Of a stretch of DNA of 64,000 bases, positions 56,588-64,000 are shown piece by piece. Position 1 is the stretch's first letter; each line of letters begins with the position of its first letter. The stretch is from Neurospora intermedia. Taxonomy: Eukaryota; Ascomycota; Sordariomycetes; Sordariales; Sordariaceae. The translations under genes and the position numbers were made by a program. Location: NCBI GenBank assembly GCA_037102815.1, contig BTPP01000002.1, positions 5,456,001 to 5,520,000 on the forward strand. Direction: 5' to 3'. The notes beneath the pieces were generated by a model. It was not told where the DNA came from, made no database searches, and saw only the letters and a program-made list of their open reading frames with translations.

Positions 56588-57345
56588 GGGGATCATATTT
56601 GCTGAGTGTGGGATCTCTTTCGCCGAGGAGTGACAGTAGCTGGAGATGGTGGAACTTCAAGCTGGCCCTCGCCCGGAACTCCCTATGGAAACTGCGGAAG
56701 AGGAGTAACGAGAGCATATCTGGGGGAATAAATCTTGATCTTCGCCTTAGCAAAGGTAGAACATCAATAGCGTAGCTGGGGCCGCAAATGGCAGGGAACT
56801 TGGATACGAGGTAACTGTTAATTTTGGTATGAGTAGGACTAGCGAAATAGGTGTAATCATCAGCGTCTCGACACATCTAGCACAGTTTGACAGGCGCAAA
56901 ATCATGTTCAATGTGTACATGTCAGCCAAAGTCATTGAGGTGGCTCTGTTTGCTTTTCAAGCACTTGGATGCTGAGCGGTTGTAAGAATACTGAGCACCT
57001 CAGTCCACTACATCTCACCTTTGCGATACTACAGGCATCCATATATTTTATGTCTGTGGACCAACGTTGAAAGTGATCCAGGTTTTAATAATGCTCAGTC
57101 GACACTGCCAGACATACATCCAACTTGCTACGGGGTATACCACTGTTGCACCAGTCTTTCTTGCCCAAAGCGAGCGGTATCAAACTATCCAAGATAAGTT
57201 CGATGATTCTTCTCTTATCCACCCCCCCCCCCCCCCCCCCCCCCCAATCTACCTACCTACCTCAACGCTACCTCCCCACCTAGATACCTCCCCACCTAGA
57301 TACCTCCACCATAACCATTTCATCCACTATTACTACATCTACACA
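56588..57345. other. Intergenic with C24 run
   Basis: Flank between convergent genes. A run of 24 C at 57222-57245 is followed by TACC repeats. No gene is seen. Confidence 0.55.
57222..57245. repeat. Homopolymer run of 24 C
   Basis: Second long C-run in the window, next to TACC tandem repeats at 57249-57262. Confidence 0.85.
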
Positions 57346-58290
57346 TCATGCCCCCGCACCCGCACCATCACTCACTTCCCGCTGTCCATCTACCACATCC
57401 GCTTCCGACACCAACAAAGGCACAATCTCCGCTTCCCAATCATCCACTAAAATAGAAATAGAACTACAAATCCCCTCAACGGCCTCTTCGAAGCTCGATG
57501 CGGGCAGCAGGGGGCCTTCTCGCTTGTCTTGGGATTCGGCCCACCATTTGGCGAAGGGGAGCATGACGGGGGATTTGAATCGCGAGAAGAGGAGTGCGGT
57601 CGTGCTGGTGGCGGCGGCGGCGGTGGTGGTGGTGCTGCTGCTGGTGGTGGGGGTGTTGTGTGTGGTGGTGGTGGTGTTATGTGTACTAACTTTGGTTGCA
57701 CGTGGCGGTGGTTGTGGTGGTGCACTTGTACTGGTTGGTGGTGCTGGGTTTTGCGGGGAGGGCTGTGAGGGCTGGATATAGGAGGAGGAGGAGGTCTTAG
57801 CCGTGGATGCACGTGTAGGAGGTCGGTCTCTGGAGGTACATGTAGCGGGTGCTTGGTCTTTTAGGATTTGTTGGACTACAACTCTCAGTCAGCTAGGTAC
57901 CAAATCAACCCAATCTCTCTCTCTCTCTTTTAGTTCTGTCCTGTATCTCAACTCCATCTCACTCCACGCTTCATTCATATACGCTACCTAGAGGTACATA
58001 CCCAAACAAACATCAGGCCACATCCCCCTGAACCGCCAAAACAGCATCTGATACCCCTTATAGTTTTTCGGCTTGTGGACCTCGCTGTTCTCGAGATCGT
58101 CAGCTATGGATACTAGGTGGTTGTGGTTCTCTATCCCCCATTTGCGGAACTTGTGAAAGGCGGTTTTGAGTTTTGTGTGTATTGCGGGATCTAAGGTACT
58201 ATTTTTGAGGGTATCTAGAAAGAAACGTTCAGTGTCAAAGAGGAAGACGAAGAGGGGGTGGATTGGGGTGGTGGGGGTTGGTTGGGACAT
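57346..58290 (-). CDS. Unknown two-exon protein with Thr/Pro-rich linker
   Basis: Exons 58290-58002 and 57881-57346 are joined by a GTATGT..GAG intron with a CTGAC branch site, phases agree, 274 aa. The N-terminal domain of about 100 residues is compact: PLFVFLFDTERFFLDTLKN, LKTAFHKFRKWGIENHNHLV, KNYKGYQMLFWRFRGMWPD. A long Thr/Pro/Ser linker with TTTTTH and PPQPPP runs follows. The C-terminus is helical and acidic (MLPFAKWWAESQDKREG, FEEAVEGICSSISILVDDWE). No signal peptide or membrane span. I do not recognise the family; the phase-consistent intron and ordered N-terminus argue for a real gene. Confidence 0.72.
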
Positions 58291-59530
58291 GGTTGTATGT
58301 GTAGGTAGCTAGATAACGCGGGCAGGGACTAAAGAAGGGGTTCGGCCGGGAAAAAGGTAAGGGAAGACAAGTACGGTACCTACCAGTGTATGCGGGCAGA
58401 TGGGTTGTAAGAAGCTGGTCCAGGGCCTTTTATCCTCATTTCACTTTAGGTTTCTGTTCTTTTTACTCCTGTATCGGACATAAAGAAGATGACTGACGCG
58501 GTATGTGTCAGGCCTTGAAGCAAACCGACACGGCGCAGTTTGGCTTGCGGCCTGATGACACAGAGACACTTGACGAAATCAATCCAAGGAGATATGAAAT
58601 AGGAGATGACGATATGGAGGGACGAAAACTCAGACGCAAAGGAAATTTACTCACCTATGACTGTCTGTCCAGCGGTTTGCCCTTTAGCTAGCAGCCAACC
58701 GGCACATGTACAGTCGGAGTGTTTTCCCTGCGATTTTTCCGGCCCATGTCTGGATTTCAGGAGGAAACCCACAAGCGTCATAAGTAAAGGAGATCATTGG
58801 GAGGTAACGATCGTCAATTGAGGCCTTGTCAGTTAATCTAGGTACTGCAGCATAGAATCTTGTGCTGGTTTCTCATCTTCCAAAGACTTGTCCGCAATTC
58901 TCTTTCCACCAATTTGACCTCCAAGGAGCGAAGGAGAAGTCAGAAGTACAACACCTCGGTCGCTATCATTTACCCAGAGACTTACTTCTGGCTTTGTTCT
59001 TTCAGAGATAGTTAGCCATGGTAATGTGAGCAGTTGCAAGTGTAAGGATTATAAGAGGGAAAAAAAAAAGAAAAAAAAAGACAGAAGATGGAAGTGGACA
59101 GTTGACTTCAGTGTGGTGGTGAAGACGGGTCTACCGAAAGCAGCGCTTCAAGCTTGCATAGTGCTCCCTACCAACACCACCATTGACGCCATTTACAGGA
59201 GCGATACTAACACCAAATTTGACGTTCGTCAAAGAGAGTACGAACTGTATCGCGAACTTCATGCAGTTGACGGACACCATTCAGACGCGCAAGTGTCGTC
59301 ATCGAGCCTGACCGCACTGAGTCAGAAACTAACGGTGGACACTTGTCCGCGAACAAGTCAAATCAAACGAAAAACACCCAGTAGCGATGCAAAAGATATT
59401 ACAATTAGTTACTAGGCAGGAACCAAGTATCGAGTAGAGGTAAAAAGAGGACCAGCTACATGGAGGTAACTCGTCTAATCCCCTTCCCTCTACCCCTTTC
59501 AACCCAACAGTTTAACACGAACGACCCTTA
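58291..59530. other. Intergenic, no gene seen
   Basis: Promoter of the unknown minus-strand gene and 3' flank of the LysM gene. Short frames (for example 59026-59415) have no domain. Confidence 0.5.
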
Positions 59531-60986
59531 TTAAACCCCAGTGCAAACATAGTACCCCAACCACAAGTTACTGCACTGAGCATTAACCTGGGTATTGTAC
59601 TGTCTGAATTGATTAAACGTGATCCCAGCGCTCGACGAGATGCTCGAGCAGCTGTCACCGCTCTTAACCTGGTGGTACCTCTTGCAGTTGTTTGCGATGC
59701 CGGGCATCAGGGGAGAGGGAGTCGCGTGGACGCAGACGTAGTAATCAAGCCAGAGATTGGAGCATTCTTTTTCCGGACAAGGTGGTTAGTTGGGACAACA
59801 AAAAGGGAAAAGGAAAGGGGTGAGAAAAACGTACGAGCATTGATGTAGCTGTTATAGCTCAGGAACTGATCAGTGGTGATTCCGTACTTGGCAGCGATGG
59901 TGCCGCACTGGTCACCGGAGGCAACCTTGTAGTACCCGTCGCAGTTGGAGACGATACCGGGCATCTGGGGAGAGTTGGTCGCGGTGGGAGCGGTGGAGGT
60001 AGCCTTGGTGGTGGTTGTCGGCTTTTGGGTGACGGCTCCGGGGACATGGACGCAGACATAGTAACCGAGCCAAAGGTTGGAGCACTCTGTGTTATGGATG
60101 TCAGTGACGGGGACCATAGAAGTATGGATTATTGGACAATTACGTACCAGCGTTGATCTCGGTGTTCCAGCTCTTGAACTGAGTGGTGGTAATGCTGTTC
60201 TTCGAGGCAATAGTGTCGCAAGTATCTCCAGATGCTACCTTGTAGAAGCCATCGCAGTTGGCAGCCAGCCCGGGCATGGCGGGAGAGTTGGTCGGAGCCG
60301 GGGCAGCGGTGGTACTGGTGACCTTGGTCGATGTCGTCGGGGCAGCCGCGCCGGGCACGTGGACGCAGACATAATAGTCAAGCCAAAGGTTACTGCACTC
60401 TATATGAGAGAATTGTCAGTAAAATGTCATTGTACACAATTTAAAGAAATCGAGACATACCAGCGTTGATTTCAGTGTTCCAGGTCTTGAACTGCGTGGT
60501 GGTGATCCCATTCTTGGAGGCAATGGTATCACACGAGTCGCCAGAGGCTACCTTGTAGAAGCCATCACAGTTCGCCGCCAACCCGGGCATAGCAGGGGAG
60601 TTGCTAGGGGCAGGGGCGGCAGTAGTCGAAGACGATGTAGAGGTCAAGGAAGAAGTGGTGGAGATCTTGGTGGTGGTCGTCGTCTTGAGCGTGGTGCTCG
60701 TGCTCGTGCTGGTGCTTGAGGACGAAGACGAGGTTGGATCAGCAGTGACGGTACCGATGACGCAGTAGGTCTTGCTGGAGTCAAGGTTGGGACAGGTGAT
60801 ACCAGGGTTCAACTGCTTGAGCTCGTCGACAGACTGTCCCCAGCTGGCAGCGAAGCTCTCGCAGGTCGCGCCGGCATCAGCAGTCGTGGAAAAGGCACAG
60901 TCAACGGCACGGGGGGAGAGGGCCCGAGCCGAGACCATGGCGGGGATGAGCCCGGTGGCAAGAACTTGAAGGCGTGTCAGCTGCAT
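59531..60986 (-). CDS. Secreted protein with five LysM domains (CBM50)
   Basis: Four exons: 60986-60461, 60399-60148, 60086-59835 and 59766-59531. All introns fall in phase 1 at the same place, after the (A/E)INA motif of each LysM. Total 421 aa. Signal peptide about 1-20 (MQLTRLQVLATGLIPAMVSA). LysM 1 is divergent (AVDCAFSTTADAGATCESFA..NPGITCPNLDSSKTYCV). LysM 2-5 share (F/Y)YKVASGD.C..IA...GIT..QF..(Y/W)N..INA(G/Q)..CSNLWL.YYVCV; in LysM 5 this becomes YHQVKSGDSCSSI. Domains are linked by Ser/Thr-rich spacers with (N/P)SPAMPG. LysM modules bind chitin or its oligomers. Proteins without a catalytic domain, like this one, include fungal effectors that hide chitin from plant immunity, and other wall-associated proteins. 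No hydrolase domain is present. Start chosen at MQLT because it begins the signal peptide. Confidence 0.92.
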
Positions 60987-62542
60987 CCTGATGGTGTTGG
61001 GACTGGCGAAAAGAGAGTCAAAGGCTGGTGTCCTGAAGCAAAAGAGAGACTCACCAAGATGAAGCCCAAACTGCCATCTTATACATGATTGACTGGACAT
61101 CCTGCTTGATGCTTAGATGGCATGTGTCGACTAACATGGCCTCTCAAAGACCCCAAGTTCACAAAGGCCATGGGAAAACCTGGCTGCTGAGGAGATGACA
61201 GTGATCCACCGTCGGTGATATCACGGCTGCCTGCATATGAGGAAGATGTTGGAGAGTAGCCATCGATAGTCTGACTGCATTGCAACGTTGACCTGGAGGC
61301 GTTGTAGGTCGTAGTGTAGAGATTGTGGGTGATGCTCGCCACGCGCAGCCGGGCAGATATTGATTGCTATGGAGAAAGGATTTCGCGGCTGCCAGCCGAT
61401 GGCCTCTTTGGGAAGTCAGCCCCGTCAGGCAGGCAAGAGAGGAAGGCTGACAGTCAGCCGGAACCTCGAGTGTCGTGGTATGGCAAATGGATACTGGCAT
61501 CACCATTCGGTAAATGTGGTGGTGCGAGTCCTGCAATCGTTCGACAGCGTGCGATGTGACTTGATAATTACGGTAGTGGATGACTGTGTGGTCATGCCCC
61601 TGGTGGTGTTTGTTACAGTGGGCTTGTGAGGTCCTTCGGAACGCGGCTCACCAATCAGCAAGGACTATCCCGGCCGGAGTGCAAATCCTCCACGCCAAGC
61701 TCCAGCCTTGGCAGGCACCGAATCTCCGCTCAATTATCACATTCGACCCACCTCCCTGTGCTCACTCACCAAGCCGTTCTTCCCTGCAATTTGGAAGGCG
61801 GCCGCCGGCCGCAGCTACCACTGTGCCTAAGTAGTGTAAAGTGGAAGATCAACCCATCTACTGTGATAGGGGTGGGTACCTAGTCTACGCAGTACCTCTA
61901 CCTAGTGTAGTGGTCCACAAACATCACACCAAGCTTGACCGGGGGACTCGTCTTAGATCGGGCAATAACCAATTAGATCCAATGCTATCCACAGCAGGAA
62001 TGCCGCCTACCTAGCCATCCTGAAAGACCTCCTACCTACTGCGGTTGCGAGCAAAAGTAAAACCCCCTTGTCAGGTATCTTGCACGGACCACCATAGCCA
62101 AAGCTTCGTGAGCACTGTGTGTTCGACGACCTGATCCACGGGTTAAACTTACCCATCTCACCATAGTACACAGTTGAGGTGTGTCCAAGGGGGAGGCCTT
62201 CGCCTCTCCGCCAAGCCGGCTAAGCGGCCATCTGCGCTTCCCTTGCGGTCACCAACGGCCAGGGCACGGTTGGATCGGTTGATTGTCGGGGTCGTATAGC
62301 CCAGAGGTACGTAGGTAGCGTGTCTCGGAGTGTTCACCTGATTCGCCTTTGCCAAGACAACAGGATGGCGCACCCTTTCCTTCTTTGTTTGGACCCTTTG
62401 CCAGTCACCAAACCGTCTCCTCCCTTCCCCATCCATCCTCGTCTTTCTTTTCAATCTGACACGCTTTCCAGTGTTTCTCACGTCCGCTGTACCTCGAAAA
62501 TCACCCAACATCACCGCTCGACACACCACTTGTCAGGAAAAC
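60987..62542. other. Intergenic, no gene seen
   Basis: Divergent space between the LysM gene and the next secreted-protein gene. TACCTA/GAGGTA motifs cluster at 61875-61915 and near 62300. Short frames lack support. Confidence 0.5.
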
Positions 62543-63370
62543 ATGCACTTCAGTCCGTGGACAGCTTGGCCCCTCCTGGCCTCTTTGGTCAGTTTCTGGG
62601 CCGTTGCCGACGCGGCCGATTCCGGCATCCTCGAGGTCGACCTTCTTTTCCCGCGCAACGAGACATATGCGCCCACCGAATGGATCCCCTACATCTTTGC
62701 CATCCGAAATGCCAAGCTTGCGAAATATCTCATTCCCGAACTCAGGTACGATGTATGGAACCTGACCGAAGGAGGAAATAGCTTTGGTTACACCCATCAA
62801 AGCCTACGATGGGCGAACTGGTCCAGCCACGACCCCTACTTTGTCCACCACTTTCACAGCGGCCTTCACGAGGGAAGGTGGCTTATCAACTGGGAATTTT
62901 GGTACATCAGCTGCAACGAGGACTTGTCCAACTTGCACAGCAGTAGCGAACTCGTGAATCGGAACCGAACCGTTGGAAGCATCGAGTTCACCATCCAAGA
63001 GGGCGGCCCGGCGGTAGATGTCGTTGCTGCCACGGCCAACGACAAGACATGTTCCGAGGGGAGCGGAGCTGCCATCAACATCACCGGCAAGACCAAGGAG
63101 GTTGCCCCCTTCGGAATAGATTTGACAGACGATACCTGTGTAGTGGTGGGATCCCCTCAACCGACTCCCACCCCTTGCCAGGTCAAGGTGGACTCGGCCG
63201 TTGCGGCCAGCATCTCGGCTTCGTGGACGGCCCAACTGTGTGATTTTCTCCAAACAGCAGACCGTCCGGCCAACTGTCCAGACGACAAGGACAATGCCGC
63301 CCAGAGGCTGGCGGTTGCGGGTGTGGCATGCTTAGCAGCCGCAGTGGGCATGTTAGGATTTTTAGCTTGA
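62543..63370 (+). CDS. Secreted DUF7136-like protein with GPI-type tail
   Basis: Single exon, 275 aa from the ATG at 62543, chosen because it starts a signal peptide (SPWTAWPLLASLVSFWAVADA); the frame is open upstream to 62471. The mature part has VDLLFPRNETYAPTEWIPYI, FAIRNAKLAKYLIPELRYDV, SLRWANWSSHDPYFVHHFHS and EGRWLINWEFWYISC. These match the pattern I know for the fungal secreted family DUF7136, whose function is unknown. Cysteines pair up in the second half (SCNED, KTCSEG, DDTCVV, TPCQV, QLCDF, ANCPDD). Several N-X-S/T sites. The C-terminus (LAVAGVACLAAAVGMLGFLA) is hydrophobic, GPI-type. Likely a cell-surface glycoprotein. Confidence 0.87.
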   Translation: MHFSPWTAWPLLASLVSFWAVADAADSGILEVDLLFPRNETYAPTEWIPYIFAIRNAKLAKYLIPELRYDVWNLTEGGNSFGYTHQSLRWANWSSHDPYFVHHFHSGLHEGRWLINWEFWYISCNEDLSNLHSSSELVNRNRTVGSIEFTIQEGGPAVDVVAATANDKTCSEGSGAAINITGKTKEVAPFGIDLTDDTCVVVGSPQPTPTPCQVKVDSAVAASISASWTAQLCDFLQTADRPANCPDDKDNAAQRLAVAGVACLAAAVGMLGFLA

Positions 63371-64000
63371 ACAAGGTGGAATCTTGGTAGCATAACTCGA
63401 TTGTACATGTTATATATAATGTCATGAAAAGATACCTAACTATCTCTCAACATGAGGCTTGTTTTGCTCGTAACTTCCGCAAGGCCTTCGATCACTGGGC
63501 AATTCCAAAATGCCGCCCTCACGGGGCCCAAAAACATGTCCCTTGACACTAGAATCTACAAGAACCTCAACCAAGCCGCACCTAACATCAAGTCAAAATC
63601 TCGTCTGTCCTAGCCGCCCTAATCGCTGTGCTGCGAAAGGTCATGTGGATTCACCATGTTTTGCATGACCAATGGAGTTGCCTTGTCAGATCGCTTGAGC
63701 AACCGATCCTCACGATGCTACCTGCAAGGCTACGACCTTCCCGTTAGGTGCACCGCTCCACACAGAAAGGTTTACACGTGTGCATACTGTCTAGGCTGCA
63801 TGCGGCTGCGAGGCGTAGCGGCGGGCCGTGGCGAATGCAAGCTGGAAAGTGGAGAGACCAAAGAGCGGTGGAACGACCACATGAGGCGTGATTGGGTAAA
63901 ATTTTCTCGGACCGTTCGTGCCGACTGGGCACAAGGCTAGCCTAGATCCACGAGTGTTTCCTCCACTTTTCTCCACATCTTGGGCTCGATATCAACGACA
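63371..64000. other. 3' flank, no gene seen
   Basis: The remaining sequence to the window end has only short frames without bias. Confidence 0.5.

Overview
The window is nuclear DNA of a filamentous ascomycete, most likely a Sordariomycete. The evidence is short spliceosomal introns (about 50-150 bp, GTATGT/GTAAGT donors, CTAAC/CTGAC branch sites), C-biased third codon positions, pyrimidine-rich leaders, scattered TAGGTACCTA motifs, and an Ndt80/p53-like regulator that reads as VIB-1 of Neurospora and Podospora. There is no operon structure. Genes are spread along both strands with long intergenic gaps.

Region by region: 0-9 kb holds, all on the minus strand, a GPI-type surface protein, a fungal MscL-type mechanosensitive channel with an odd in-frame glycine-rich extension, and a nitronate monooxygenase ending in the peroxisomal signal SKL. 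The last is divergent from a plus-strand mitochondrial-type HPPK-DHPS folate enzyme (9.1-10.9 kb). A tRNA-Val(AAC) follows at 11.4 kb and a 320-bp TA-flanked MITE at 13.9 kb. 15-24.5 kb is a secretome block: a Cys-rich GPI protein, a three-exon small secreted Cys-rich protein too fragmented for ORF calling, a GH93-like exo-arabinanase, and a divergent GH3 beta-xylosidase. A two-exon leucine-rich protein of unknown role lies at 25.2-27.1 kb.

27.1-41.3 kb is a gap of about 14 kb without a convincing gene, upstream of the vib-1-like gene (coding exons from 41.3 to 44.7 kb, 5' exon unresolved). Another gap of 7 kb follows, up to an intron-bearing tRNA-Glu(CTC). At 52.5-53.4 kb there is a broken or still unresolved locus resembling H-type lectin modules. 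At 54.1-56.6 kb there is a three-exon gene whose frame continues past a TAG for another 403 codons, and at 57.3-58.3 kb a two-exon conserved-looking gene. The window ends with a five-LysM secreted protein built by exact 252-bp exon duplication (59.5-61.0 kb) and a DUF7136-like secreted protein with a hydrophobic tail.

Functionally the window is biased to the cell surface and secretome: plant-wall hydrolases, chitin-binding LysM, a putative effector and GPI proteins. It also carries the transcription factor type known in Neurospora to control heterokaryon incompatibility, protease and cellulase programs. Exon boundaries were read by eye from splice sites and phase agreement; none has transcript support here.
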